Origin: Incurvaria masculella
Taxonomy: Eukaryota; Arthropoda; Insecta; Lepidoptera; Incurvariidae
Assembly: GCA_946894095.1 (NCBI GenBank)
Contig: OX335659.1
Span: 379,501-443,500, forward strand
Direction of reading: 5' to 3'
Length of the DNA stretch: 64,000 nt
Shown: positions 33,877 through 44,674 of the stretch, piece by piece
How the letters are laid out: the number at the start of each line of letters is the position of its first letter
How positions within the stretch are numbered: position 1 is the stretch's first letter
Program-made: the position numbers and the translations under genes
Notes under the pieces: generated by a model
Seen by the model: only the letters and a program-made list of their open reading frames with translations
What the model was told of the DNA's origin: nothing
Databases searched by the model: none

Positions 33877-34144
33877 CCGTGCGATGTACCTTTTCAAGTC
33901 CCTCCACGGCGCCGGCGCCTGAATACATTCTGCGCTGCATTGTGGAGCTTTCCGCATTTATTTCGGCGCCATTCGTCGTTGCTTTTCTAAGCGTTGAGCG
34001 TGGACACCGCCTCCAGCCTTCTAACGTCTCCGGGTGCCGCCGCCCGCGCGTTATACAAGACGCTCCTTGATTTCGGCTGCGAGTGTACTCATTTTTAAGG
34101 TGCCGTTCCTCAAAAGGAAAATAGAATCCTTTTCGGATCACTTC
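33877..34144. other. Host-side flank of the Transib
   Basis: GC-rich at 33890-34070 (CTCCACGGCGCCGGCGCCTG). Open frames on both strands reflect composition. Joined to 27884-27921 it would be the pre-insertion site. Confidence 0.4.
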
Positions 34145-34400
34145 ATTGATCGTCTGTCTTTTAAGATTGATTGATTGATTGAAAATTCTTTATTACCCCA
34201 CAAAAAAAAAACAATTTACAAAAGAAAGTATAGTGCAATAACAACATAAGTGGGGCGCAAAGGCGGGCTTATCCCTCAAAGAAAGATTTCTTCCAGCCGA
34301 AATTTAGGTGTTTGAGAAGTTCAATAGGTATATATTCGTAGGTAGTGGCGGTAGGTTTGGTTTGTTAGTTTGAGTATTATGCAATAAACTTACTTAAAAA
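34145..34400 (-). mobile_element. 3' end of a LINE or SINE with (AATC)n tail
   Basis: On the plus strand a GATT tract (34166-34181) is followed by GAAAATTCTTTATTACCCCA and ACATAAGTGGGGCGCAAAGG. Read on the minus strand this is a 3' UTR ending in AATAAAGAATTTTC and an AATC microsatellite, typical of target-primed elements. Confidence 0.6.
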
Positions 34401-34609
34401 TGTTATTATTTAATAATATAAAGGGTATTTTTAATAGTAAAGCGTGGAGGTATTCTTGAAATTAACATGAAATTCTTAGGTTTCTGGTCACTCGGAGCTC
34501 ACTTCGACACTCGAAAATAATACAAAACCTATAGGGTAATCGGAAATCGTTTGAGTCCTAAACATTATCACTGGTTCTAAGATTAATAAATAGTGGGTTA
34601 CTTAAATTG

Positions 34610-34791
34610 TTGTCTGATATTGGCTTACCACAGTTATGTTTTCTCGGTCCTCGTGGCCGACGTTTCGGCTGGGCGCACGTGGTCTGTCGCCGTACGCACG
34701 CACTCGCCTTGAAAATGAACTGCACGGGACAGTCCGAAACGTCGGCCACTAGGACCGAGCTAATAACTGTGGTAAGCCAATATCAGACAAT
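34610..34791. mobile_element. MITE with about 58-bp TIRs
   Basis: TTGTCTGATATTGGCTTACC opens the element and its complement closes it. The arms (to about 34668 and from about 34733) also share TCGGTCCT and GTGGCCGACGTTTCGG. The remaining 64 bp are GC-rich. A deletion derivative is at 48083-48150, and similarity there continues into the right flank (CCCACAGAACACTCA), so the repeat may be longer than the TIR unit. Confidence 0.8.
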
Positions 34792-35200
34792 AGTATAAAC
34801 CCCACCCACAGAACACTCAAATCAGTTATATTTAAATTGTTACAATGGCAACATATGCCTGTAATGGCGAAGACGGACTTGGTGACGTTTTGAAATGGAA
34901 TTATCTGCCTATTTCTTTCCTATTCGTCTTCGACGAATTTGGTTTTTACTTAATGTTTGATGTTATTTTAATTAAATTATTATTTTTCTTTAGAAATTAA
35001 AGGACAAGACATTTGTGAAATTTTATTGCTGCATTGGTGATCAAGGATTGTGTTTTAATGTTAATTAAAGTAATATTAGTAAATAGTATTAGCTACATTT
35101 AAGTAATGACTGTGGTAATTGTATAGTGTTTTTACAATACCGTTTTGACAACGGTCAAATGTAAATAAATAAATAAAAATAAAAATATACTTTCTAACAC
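34792..35200. other. Unassigned AT-rich sequence
   Basis: It shares about 50 bp after the MITE with 48150-48190. An AAATAAATAAATAAAAATAA tract precedes the TTAA MITE. Confidence 0.35.
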
Positions 35201-35750
35201 TTAAGGTGGCCCAACCCGGCGGCCCCAACTCATTTGCGGGCACGGTACAAAACCGTGCTGTTGCGCTCTTGGACCTTCTCTGTTTCAAAGAATAAGGCAG
35301 GCTTCGTGTTGAGGAAGATGCAACCTGTCCACGAAAAAGACAATGTACATAATGTATGATTTGGTAAGATTTACGAAAATTTTAATTTCAAAACGACTTG
35401 GAGCTAAAAGTAAACCACGACCGCTGTAGTCAAAAATCTAACAAAAACCAAATAGATTCTAAATCTTGATTAAATAAGCTATGTCTGATGACGAATCTTT
35501 TTAAGATGTTCTTACTTTATCATTGCGTAATCCACCTCCAAAGTTATTATATAAAACGCGCGAAAAATCCGAACTTTCGGACGTTATAACTTGGAAACCA
35601 AACACAATTTTACAATACCAATGGTCATCAGACATCTAGTTCAATCAAATAAAGCTATTTTGAGCAACATTTTGGATCTCTGACAAGAAATATTGGCGTG
35701 ATCTTCTTTCCCCTTTTGTATGGGGAGATGAGCGGGTTGGGCCACCTTAA
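35201..35750 (+). mobile_element. TTAA MITE, complete
   Basis: TTAAGGTGGCCCAACCCGGC to GAGCGGGTTGGGCCACCTTAA (TTAA at 35201-35204 and 35747-35750). A hairpin GCACGGT...ACCGTGC lies near the left end. It is very similar to the copy 0.8 kb downstream. Confidence 0.92.
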
Positions 35751-36178
35751 GATAATCTCTCGAACTCGACCTTTGCACACTTTAGGCTTTCTTTCGGTTT
35801 TACTCACGCGCAAAAAAATATATGTGGGACTATAATTCATTTTGTTATGATGATTACGTAAATATTAGAATTGGTAACGTTCCGTGACAAAGTCTAGATG
35901 TAGAAAGCGTGTGCCTCAGCAGTGGTCCTAGTGCCTTTTCCTTGCTACTGAGCTCAGTGCTGCCAGCGAGGGAAGGTCGCGGGGCTGCGGTGCCGACACA
36001 GGGTGAGGCTGTCGGCACAGGAGCAGTTTTCCTCAACCGGATAATCAATTATGCAGATCCAAGAAGACGCGTCCCGTCGCCTGCAGAGGCGGCGCTGCGC
36101 AGTAGCGGCGCGGGGGTGGAGGGGGCCGCGGGGAGGGGGCGAGCTTGAATATGGATCCCCGTGTTGTATTTAAAATGT
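35751..36178. other. Unassigned; GC-rich at 36060-36150
   Basis: CGGGGGTGGAGGGGGCCGCG and similar G-rich runs on the plus strand (36105-36143) could form G-quadruplex structures. No gene is recognised. Confidence 0.35.
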
Positions 36179-36450
36179 TTAACTATCATGAAATTTCAAC
36201 ATCTCAACGATAACATTATTCCATATAATTAGAACTGACCGATTCCGCAGATCCTTCATTAAAGGATCGGTGAACTGTGAAATCCCGAGAAGTTTCCACA
36301 AAACATAAGCCTCGGGTCCTGTAAACATGGTGTGAAGAAACACCTGGCCTGCCGGCATAGATTTCGCAACCTCCGAGAACCTTCGAAAGCTCATGAAAAT
36401 TCTCGGTCAGCTCGGCGGGGAGCGCCTGGCGTAAGTCACACACTGTTTTT
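36179..36450 (+). mobile_element. LINE 3' end, LPxEVFP tail family
   Basis: GATCCTTCATTAAAGGATCG, AAACATGGTGTGAAGAAACA and CCTGGCCTGCCGGCATAG match the reverse complement of 4600-4960. It ends near the GCGGGGAGCGCCTGGCG block. Confidence 0.6.
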
Positions 36451-36555
36451 CCTTTATACATTCTTCTTCAATAATCGCCTCTGCGCCTATCGTTATGCAG
36501 AACAAAACGTACATTTCCATTTTTTTAAATTAACTCTACTCACATTCACATTCAC

Positions 36556-37105
36556 TTAAGGTGGCCCAACCCGGCGGCCTCAACTCATTTGCGGGCACGG
36601 TACAAAACCGTGCTGTTGCGCTCTGGGACCTTCTCTGTTTCTAAGAATAAGACAGGCTCCGTGATGAGGAAGATGCAACCTGTCCACAAAAAAGACAATG
36701 TGCATAGTGTATGATTTGGTAAGATTTACGAAAATTTTAATTTCAAAACGACTTATAGCTAAAAGTAAACCACGACCGCTGTAGTCAAAAATCTAACAAA
36801 AACCAAATAGATTATAAATCTTGATTAAATAAGCTATGTCTGATGACTAATCTTTTTAAGATGTTCTTACTTTATCATTGCGTAATCCACCTCCAAAGTT
36901 ATTGTATAAAACGCTCGAAAAATCCGAACTTTCGGACGTTATAACTTGGAAACCAAACACAATTTTACAATGCCAATGGTCATCAGACATCTACTTCAAT
37001 CAAATAAAGCTATTTTGAGCAAAATTTTGGATCTCTGACAAGAAATGTAGGCGTGATCTTCTTTCCCCTTTTGTATGGGGAGATGAGCGGGTTGGGCCAC
37101 CTTAA
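36556..37105 (+). mobile_element. TTAA MITE, complete
   Basis: Same orientation and nearly the same sequence as 35201-35750; TTAA at 36556-36559 and 37102-37105. The close similarity suggests recent amplification or local duplication, but the flanks differ, favouring separate insertions. Confidence 0.92.
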
Positions 37106-37260
37106 ATGTAAAGCTCTGGAACTAACCAAAACTAAATCGAACGGGTGTCTCTGCATATATTCATTCATCCAACAATTGACAGCTATAATTAACTAATCAA
37201 TAAATAGACCACACTCACGAGGAATAATTTGTCACATATTGTTCGCAGATCGAGGGGTCT

Positions 37261-37476
37261 TTAACGTTTCGAGAGATGAGTAATAACTTTCAGTGCAGCG
37301 GTGATCCACAACGGAGAGGGATGTTCCCCCGGCGTGGGCGCGTCGTCATCCCACCAGTGTGGCGCAGTCAGGTGATCTGGAACCCGGAGCGAAATTAAAT
37401 AGCATTCCCCATCGTTGCATATTGTTAGAGTTCCATATAATGTACGAATATGTGTAATTGCATATATAGTCATCAA
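37261..37476 (-). CDS. Possible terminal exon or gene fragment, unknown
   Basis: A 71-codon minus-strand frame ends RVPDHLTAPHWWDDDAPTPG...VITHLSKR and stop. Its composition (Trp-Trp, acidic run, Pro) looks more like real protein than the other short ORFs, and GCTCCGGGTTCCAG before the ATCACC codons could be a 3' splice site. I recognise no family, so this remains a candidate only. Confidence 0.25.
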   Translation of the reverse strand: MMTIYAITHIRTLYGTLTICNDGECYLISLRVPDHLTAPHWWDDDAPTPGEHPSPLWITAALKVITHLSKR

Positions 37477-39034
37477 TCAGTCTGTCTATTCTTATATATT
37501 AATGCCTCAATTTGTGGTGGTTTGCGTGTGTGTAGAAGTTTTTTTCTCAATATCAGAAATTCAAGCCAAGTCAAAGTTAACCTTAAGCGGGGAATAGTTG
37601 ATACGTATTTAAGGACGCATTTACTTGCGCCATAACTACTGTGTGTTATAATTACACGATTTTAAAAATGATAATAAATGACGAAGCAAAAACAATTTGT
37701 CCTCTTGATTTTCAAAAGAAAATACTTTTTTAATATAAATAAATAATTGATAGGTCCCTCTGATTAAGTGAACACTATGTAATGACGATGTAAGGTTGAT
37801 TTTATTTTCATTTATAAAATAAGGACCTATACATATACGTTTATGGTTAAAGATGCCAATTCTTTCCGAGAATTTCTGGCTGCATAGGCAAAATTAAGTT
37901 TTGTTTCATTCGATTTCATATATTCAAATTAAAGGAACTTCAAGGTGACACAAGGCCCCCGAATCAGGCGGTGCGCTGCACTGCGTAGCTACGTAGCTGG
38001 ACTCGAGCGAGTCCGGGCTGCTTCGAAGCGCTAGGAGTGCGCGAGTGGTGCTCGTGACACCCGCGGAGATAAATCACGCTTCTTGTCGCTCGCCGACAAT
38101 GCACCGCCACGGAACCCTGCGGCGGCGTGCCATTCGCGTCTCAACCGTTAGACAACTGTTGGGTTACATTCAAGACGACTACAGTGATCTGAATATGTGC
38201 TGATGTCTGCTCATGTCTTCGCGGCGAGACAAAAGCGATGATTTGACATCCAACTTTTATATCCCAACGAACATTTTGGTGTTATTCGGAAGAGCAGGCT
38301 GGGATAGGTGGATGCGCAGTAAGCATTTCCCCACATTTCCGCAGGACAAGTTAAACTGGGGAGTTTTCAGCGCCTGCGGTTGGAGCTGGCCGAGTTGAAA
38401 CGTTAATAAAACACAAAACTAGCTTACCGGAGAGTCCGCCCAAACTGGGAGCTGGGTGGGCGGAGGGGGCAGTGGGCGGCCACACCCTGTTCAGCAGGTA
38501 CACTCGTAAGATGTGAATCGCGGAGTGAAAGTGAAACTTATTTATTTATTTAAATTAAGGTAAGCCAACATAACATGCAAACAACATATATTTAGGTTAT
38601 TCCTTAGGTTATTTTTTAATGTTGATGCAAGATGTCGATTTTTATTGCAGCGTTAACACAGTCTGAGAACGTAGTTCATAAAACAAATCACGTAAGAAGC
38701 ATAGACTTTAAATGCATATCAGCGTATGCATTACAGCGAAATCGAGAAATAAAACATATTAGCAGTAACGAAATAAACTTAATATTAATTCATAAATATA
38801 TTTTCTTTTTTATTTCTTTCCTTTTTATTGCGTTTAGAATTCAATGCAATTTTATTTCCATAGGATTTATCACGTAGACAGAAAAGATGAAAACGTAGAG
38901 TTAGTTGCACAAGCATACGTCCAACGATTATACGTATTACGTTCGTCTCACAAACTTTGCGAGAACAAAATGCGATGAGAAGTGAACGTAAATGTGCCAT
39001 TCGTGTCAGTTACACAAAAAAGTGGAATGGGAAA
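37477..39034. other. Unassigned sequence
   Basis: 37950-38160 is moderately GC-rich (GTAGCTACGTAGCTGGACTC, with the 12-bp palindrome AGCTACGTAGCT). No gene recognised. Confidence 0.35.
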
Positions 39035-39149
39035 CGCGGCCAACCGCCACGGTTGAACGATCACCCATCCAGAATCCATCTGCGCCCAATGTTACTTAAC
39101 TTCTATGATCGAAGACCGAGACGTCGCCCCACTGATATATTGAGGCTGT
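39035..39149 (-). mobile_element. Isolated 5S rRNA-derived SINE head
   Basis: CGATCACCCATCCAGAATCC and CCCAATGTTACTTAACTTCT are the complement of the 5S internal promoter wording (AAGTTAAG ... GGATGGGTGA). It corresponds to 48515-48629. No SINE body follows. Confidence 0.65.
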
Positions 39150-39237
39150 AACATTATTACTAGAACTATGCAATTTTATTTCTATGGTTACGATAATATG
39201 TTGATTGAGTCTTATTAAGAAGGTACTCCACAAATAA

Positions 39238-39564
39238 TTAGCCTACTGGACGGACCACCGCCGCGGCCGCTACCACCGCTGCGGTCTCGGTGTGAAGTCC
39301 TCCAACTCTAAAGACGAACTCAGAAATTAATAAAGCTCGAGTATTCCTTGAAAGCTTTTGTTTCAAGCGAGAAATTACAGCGGACGCTACAGACGAATAT
39401 TGCTCTGCATTTAATTGACTAGGCTTTCCTGTTTCAATATTACCTCTTTGGTAATATTGAATGTTTTGCTTTGGTATGGCTTTGATCATAGTTGAAGATT
39501 GGCTCTTAAGGCTGTTCCGACCCATATAAAGTTGTTTGCACACATAACGCAAAAAGTATTCCAC
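39238..39564 (-). CDS. Open frame of 108 codons, unknown
   Basis: The frame includes LNAEQYSSVASAVISRLKQK and ends in an alanine/valine-rich stretch (AAVVAAAAVV) encoded by GC-rich triplets. It lies directly beside a palindromic MITE (39592-39799). No domain recognised. It could be a gene fragment or chance; its evenly mixed composition in the middle is the only argument for coding. Confidence 0.2.
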   Translation of the reverse strand: MEYFLRYVCKQLYMGRNSLKSQSSTMIKAIPKQNIQYYQRGNIETGKPSQLNAEQYSSVASAVISRLKQKLSRNTRALLISEFVFRVGGLHTETAAVVAAAAVVRPVG

Positions 39565-39591
39565 TGTAAGCCACGAATTAATAATAAAAGT

Positions 39592-39799
39592 TTAATATAG
39601 TCATATTACTTGCAGCGAAAACAATTTCACAATTTCAGGATTATTGGTTTTGTTACGTTTGTTTACGTTTACGTTTTAATACGATTTTTATTTAACAGCG
39701 CCATCTAACGGTGTAAAACTTCTAATCGCCAATTACAACGAAACCATTAAACCTGAAATTGTGAATATGTTTTCGCTGCAACTACTATGGCTATATTTA
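39592..39799. mobile_element. Palindromic MITE, about 47-bp arms
   Basis: Arms AATATAGTCATATTACTTGC...AATTTCAGG and CCTGAAATTGTGAATATGTT...GCTATATTT pair with few mismatches. The centre contains ACAGCGCCATCTAACGGTG, a phrase common in lepidopteran intergenic DNA in my recollection. Confidence 0.75.
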
Positions 39800-39999
39800 A
39801 TATTTTTGACGAATTCGTGCCTTGAAGTGCATTACTTTTGCGTTCTGTGTAAAAAAACATTGTATGGGTCGGAAAATCCTTAAGTTTATTCCTCTTCAAA
39901 ATGCTCGCAACGTCCCAGTGTCAAATAAACACGAGCTACGGCACTCTGAACTGACTTTTCCATGATTCATTATGCAAATCTTGTACCATAATCTTTAGG

Positions 40000-40240
40000 G
40001 TTACCTCTAAACTACCTAAACCAACCGATCCTCTAGATCCTTTATCATTAGGGACGTAAAGCTATAGAATCTGCTCCCTACCGAGGCATTTCCCTCAAAG
40101 TAAAACCTGAGGTCCTTCAAACATATTGTGAAGAAGCACCTGGCTGGCCGGCATGGTTTTCGATGCCTTGTGATAGTTCGAAAGCCCATGGGCGTCGACT
40201 CTTATATGAGATCCTAGCGTACGCCATAGCCGCGCTTGAC
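40000..40240 (+). mobile_element. LINE 3' end, LPxEVFP tail family
   Basis: Plus-strand translation at 40055-40150 reads LLPTEAFPSK, NLRSFKHIVKKHLAGRHGF with TAG and TAA stops where W and Y stand in the family. The best-preserved of the five copies. Confidence 0.7.
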
Positions 40241-40295
40241 ATACAAAAACTGACTGGGAAAGAAATACTACACGAAACTAAATTAAAAGCGCATG

Positions 40296-40484
40296 CGTAG
40301 GTACGCAGCTGAAATTTTCACAGAGTGTGTATTTATTTTGCCGCTATAACAACAAATAGGTGAAATTAAAAAATATTAAAAATTAAAGGGGGTCCCATAC
40401 AAAAAACCTGATTTTTTGTGTTAAATCTTAGACGATGGTACGGAACCCTTTGTGTGCGAGTCCGACTCGCACTTGGCGGGTTTT
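40296..40484 (-). repeat. Hairpin-ended GGAC repeat, truncated
   Basis: Has the ATTTTCACAGAGTGTGTATT block and the GCGAGTCCGACTCGCACTTG end; the GGAC tract and the other end are missing. Confidence 0.8.
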
Positions 40485-40500
40485 ATGTTTGTTAATTCTT

Positions 40501-40575
40501 TGCGGTGGTACCACAACCCGGGCGGGATGAAGGCGACAGTTTAACGTCGGATTCGAATCATAGAAGACGATTACC
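40501..40575 (-). mobile_element. SINE body fragment
   Basis: GCGGTGGTACCACAACCCGG followed by GCGGGATGAAGG and CAGTTTAACG. Short. Confidence 0.45.
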
Positions 40576-41510
40576 TACCCAAGTCGGCTCTTACGAAATG
40601 CAAGGGAAGAAATGCTGTCGGCCCAATTGTATTCTTTTTACGTTCCGGAACCCACACAGCAAGAATTTGAAACAATGGAATAGTTTTCATTCATGAGCCA
40701 AATCAAAATACATAGCTCGCTTATATAACCGTTAAGTGGGTACCTCGAGAGCCGCTATAACTCTTCTTGGCCCCCGACGCTTGAATTTTAATAAAAGTGC
40801 GACGAAAGGGGCCACACAATTTAAGTCCCCTGGAAGTAATTCAAAGTGAAAAAATGCTCCTTTGTCATTCATACAATTTTATCGAGTTAATTATTCTGTT
40901 GGAGGGCACATTAAGAGTGGGGACTCCTAGGATGGGTCATCTCGACGGAAATGATTTTTTTCCCTAGACAGCAGTGTTGATCTAAATTAATTTTTATTTT
41001 ATTTTTGAAAATTACCAAAATCCCAGCTTCAGACCGATGTTACTTTTTGTTTACTTATTACAAAATAAAATGAATTGGCTTTCCAGATGTAACTATTCAT
41101 GTCTTGAGTTCATTTAATTTGATGAAAAGGACTGATTCCTATAGTCCCGAGAATGAGTAAAAATGTGACAAAATTTTAACTTATCAAAAAGACCGACACC
41201 AATTTGAGAGCTTTTTTTTATTTTTAAAATATTGCTAGTTCTCGCACTTTCCAACGGTATACCACATGTTATACCAAAACATTCACTATGTGGCCAATAT
41301 TATTGAAAATATTTCGGGGTGGTGTAAACGTCGATGATAAATCTAAAAAATTTTACTTCATGCTTAAAAAAGTGATGAACCAAAAATTTACAAGGGTTTA
41401 AAGATAACATTTTGGCAATTTTCAAAGAAAAAAGAAAAAAAAAACAATCTTGAAACCCAATACACTTACTCGTAGAACTAAATGCTACTGCCATCAATTA
41501 TTATAGACTA
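40576..41510. other. Unassigned sequence
   Basis: No feature recognised. Confidence 0.35.
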
Positions 41511-42044
41511 GGAGGTCGCAACAAAAATGGTAACGATAACGTAAATGGCTGAGACCGCGTTCACATCATAAAGACCATCCCTCTGTCGGTCTGCCTGTTC
41601 CAAGTGGTTGCGTTACGTAGGTGAGGCAACTGAAAAAGTAGTTATGGTGACATAAAATATAAATGATAAGGTAAATGGATGCAAATGACGAAGCATGAAA
41701 GTACCAATACATACTTGCTTGGCAATATAAAAACTGAACAAATATTTTATTGCATTTCTTAGTTATCGGCGATTTAGGTTATAAATATAACTTTAGGTAT
41801 ATTTAAGTATTTAGTAATAAAACCGACTGGTTATTGTTGTATAATTAATAGGTATCGATGTTTCTAGACAATCAGTATCATCATCAGCAGGTAGATACCA
41901 GAATCTATTTTATATAGTCAATCTAGATAACGCAACCACTTGGCTCGGACAGACCGACATATTTAGAATCAAAGGGTTGGTCTCTAACCTGTGAACCCAG
42001 ATTCAGCCATTTACCTTATCGTGACCAAAAATGTCGTGACCTCC
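41511..42044. mobile_element. MITE with about 110-bp TIRs
   Basis: GGAGGTCGCAACAAAAATGG at the left is mirrored by CCAAAAATGTCGTGACCTCC at the right. Inner parts of the arms share GGTAAATGGCTGA, the GTCGGTCTG block and AAGTGGTTGCGTTA. Arms are diverged (roughly one difference in five), so it is old. Non-coding centre. Confidence 0.75.
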
Positions 42045-42569
42045 CGGAATATTAGAGAAGGCCGAGTGCACAAAAGGACCAAAAATCGAAATCAACCTTT
42101 GTGTGGACAGTATGGAAGGAACTCCATGCGGTTCACTAAAAGTGATGTGTTTGAACATCGATTAACTCAGCCGTCTCTTCGTGCAATCGGGGCTAAGACA
42201 AAGAACAAAGAACAAGTAAGTTTATCGTTAAAAAAAAATGCTTTCGGGGCAAGTATCGAGGTAAGGTATGAACACGGCGCGGTCGCGGCGCGGGTGTGAA
42301 CGGGGAGAGAAAAAGCTCGCAAATCCTTTTAAGCACGTTTTATCATTCAACACCTCATTTCTCGCACCGCTCGCCCCTCGCAGCGGATAAGGAGGGGTAC
42401 CGCCGTAACTCTCGAAAAACGAAGGAGTTAACTCATCTAATTCTCCGCCAATCGGAAAGCGATTGTCAAAACCCATCAAAAAGACAAAATCTGTTTTAAT
42501 AGAACTAGACGTCTACCCGTGTTTTCCGCCTAGTTCAATATAATTTACAAATATAAGCGTCTAATGCCA

Positions 42570-42884
42570 GGATTTTGGCGACGACGGCATTAGGTATGAA
42601 TAGTATTTTTAGTTATGTATTTTTTTTCTTTTTTTTGCATAAATTCTGTATATACATTTTTAGGCTGACATACTTTATGTCTATAGTTATTAAATTGGTC
42701 TGTAACTTTTTTTTTATAGAAATAAATAGTGCACAACATCTATTCTTAGGTTACTTTTCTTGTTGCTACCTGTATATTTTTGTCCCATTATCTGGTTGAT
42801 TGGAAGAGATTGACATTAGGCAATAAGTCCGCCCCTGTATGTGCCTTGTGTATGATAGCAATAAAGAATATTATTATTATTATT
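42570..42884 (+). mobile_element. LINE 3' UTR ending in an ATT tail
   Basis: GGCAATAAGTCCGCCCCTGT, CAATAAAGAATATTATTATT resemble 3' UTR ends of lepidopteran LINEs with (ATT)n tails. The ATT tract is 42870-42884. The 5' limit is uncertain. Confidence 0.5.
42870..42884. repeat. ATT microsatellite, 15 bp
   Basis: Five ATT units at the 3' side of the minus-strand R4/Dong-like element. Confidence 0.9.
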
Positions 42885-43032
42885 CACATTATATATTTAT
42901 TTAACTAATTTTAGGTTTATATTATCTAATAAAAAAACATACAAAATCGTAGCCTTAAAAAATATAAACCTAAAACTGTATTTAACCTTAGGGAGGTCCC
43001 ACCTGGGACAAATCCAATAAGGCCGCTCCGAG

Positions 43033-43440
43033 CTACAGAGACAGAAACCGCCGAACGATTCTCGTATTCGAGAGCAGAACCGCTTTCTGCATCTGGAATC
43101 GGAGCCCAATATCGATGTCTAATTTTTCTAATTGTTTGGCCAAATTCTTTAGAACAACGCCGTTCGTAGGCATAACAATTGGCACGATGGTGGTTTTCCG
43201 TGCACGCCACATGGCGGTAACCTCGTGGGCCAGGTCTAAATATTTCATTAGCTTTTCATTTTCGGCCCTGTCGAGGTTCTCGTCATCTGGTATTGTTATG
43301 TCTACGAGAAAAATCTCATTGGACTTGGGATCGACCAAGACAATATCAGGCTTGGTGCACTTGATTGTCTTATCGGTTTGTATTGGTCGATCCCAATAGA
43401 GTTTAGTGCCATCTTTTTCTTACACGTCTTCCGGTTTGTA
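43033..43440 (-). pseudogene. Restriction-like endonuclease domain of the same LINE
   Basis: Starting near 43440, with one stop early on, the minus strand reads KLYWDRPIQTD, KCTKPDIVLVDP and EIFLVDITIPDDEN. KPD-x(n)-VDI is the PD-(D/E)XK active-site pattern. The rest (NEKLMKYLDLAHEV) matches the helix following the site. A later stop ends the frame at 43033. Confidence 0.78.
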
Positions 43441-43463
43441 CTTATAGTATGGCACTACTGAGT

Positions 43464-43811
43464 CTATGAGGCCGTGTTTAAAGGTTGCTGATGGACTATT
43501 TTGGCTACTTGATTGTGCCGCTCCAAGTACTCAACGCTCGCCAGGCGCGAACAACCGGAAGTAATATGGCGGATGGTCTCACCTGGTTGGCCACAGGTTC
43601 GGCAGATGTCGACCGATCCATCCTTCATTATATACTTCCGGAAGTTACGCGTGACGATCATTTGGTCCTGAATGGCACAAACGAAGCCTTCAGTTTCTCG
43701 GAATAGGTCACCAAACCGCATCCATTGGACTGAATCCAAGAGATGCGTGTTTGGCGACTCTAGTACCCGGAGAAACCGTCCATGCAGTTCCTTGCCTCTC
43801 CATACTTCCAC
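43464..43811 (-). pseudogene. CCHC zinc-knuckle segment of the same LINE
   Basis: The frame carries C70-x2-C73-x8-H82-x4-C87 (CRTCGQPGETIRHITSGC), the knuckle lying between RT and endonuclease in this class. It is separated from the RT frame by a 3-base stop region and from the endonuclease by a frameshift. Confidence 0.8.
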
Positions 43812-43815
43812 ACGC

Positions 43816-44620
43816 TCAGTAGTGCTTAAAATCGGAAGTGCTCGTGTCGGACAGATTAAGCGGGGTGAGCTTAGAATCGCAGTCCACTACGTCGATATGC
43901 CTGTTGCTTTCCGCAGCCGTCAAAAAGTAGTCACGAAGTTTACACACCTCGGAATTATGGAGGTTTCTGAGGTTAAGGATTCCTCTACCTCCCAATTTCC
44001 GAGGTATGTACAACCTCATGACCGACGACCGCGGGTGGTGCATACGGAAAGTGGTCATAGTTGTGCGAACTTTGAGATCCAAGGCCTCCAGCTCGGTCTT
44101 AGACCAACGCACTATGCCAAAGGTGTATCCAATCACGGGTACTGCCCAACCATTGAACGCTCGGAGTTTGTTCGCACCGCTCAAATGGCTCTTTAATATG
44201 GTTTTTGTGCGAGACCAAAACTTTGCTTTCACAGTTGTTTTCGCCTCCCCGTGATTGAGGCATAGGGATTGGTTAGGACCTAGATATTTATAAGAGTCTC
44301 CTGCGGAGAGGGCTCGATTCGCATGCTCGCCCGTGATGATAAGGTCAGGCGAGCTCTGGACAACGCCTCTTCTAACATGAATGACTGCACATTTATCAAG
44401 GCCAAACTCCATGCGTATACCGTCACTAAATGTTGATGTTACGTTTAGGAGTTCGGCTAGATGTTCCTCGTTTGCTGTCGTCAGTTTCAAGTCATCCATG
44501 TAGAAGAGGTGTGATTGTTTTTGTCCGCCTCTCCGCAGTTGATAGCCTAATCCAGTCTGGTTCAGTAAAAAGCTCAAGGGGTTAAGTGCTAAACAGAACC
44601 AGAGTGGACTAAGACTATTT
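43816..44620 (-). pseudogene. RT palm/thumb region of the R4/Dong-like LINE
   Basis: An open 253-codon frame (43816-44577), extended upstream in frame to about 44615, holds SPLWFCLALNPLS (motif B), FYMDDLKL with the catalytic YMDD at residues 26-29, LGLDK-like FGLDKCAVIHV, the YKYLG motif, WAVPVIGYTFGIVRW and KLGGRGI. These are the blocks expected of R4/Dong-type RTs. The N-terminal RT half is missing. Confidence 0.85.
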
Positions 44621-44636
44621 CTATATATATGAGATC

Positions 44637-44653
44637 ATTATTATTATTATTAT
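44637..44653. repeat. ATT microsatellite, 17 bp
   Basis: Nearly six ATT units at the 5' side of the R4/Dong-like element, about 7-17 bp from its truncation point. Confidence 0.9.
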
Positions 44654-44674
44654 GAATGTTCAATTTTTGCAGTA

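Larger units (their letters stand above)
42890..44630 (-). mobile_element. R4/Dong-type LINE with restriction-like endonuclease
   Basis: Order on the minus strand: RT (from motif B, NSLSPLWFCLALNPLS, near 44615), a CCHC knuckle, then a PD-(D/E)XK-type endonuclease C-terminal to the RT. That order defines the R2/R4/NeSL/CRE-like LINEs as opposed to those with an N-terminal APE endonuclease. The element is 5'-truncated at RT motif B. It lies between ATT tracts (42870-42884 and 44637-44653), matching the TAA-repeat preference known for Dong. Broken by frameshifts and stops. Confidence 0.82.

Noticed and set aside
43672..44196. 174-codon plus-strand ORF
   Set aside because: Lies antisense to the RT of the R4/Dong-like LINE; a shadow frame.
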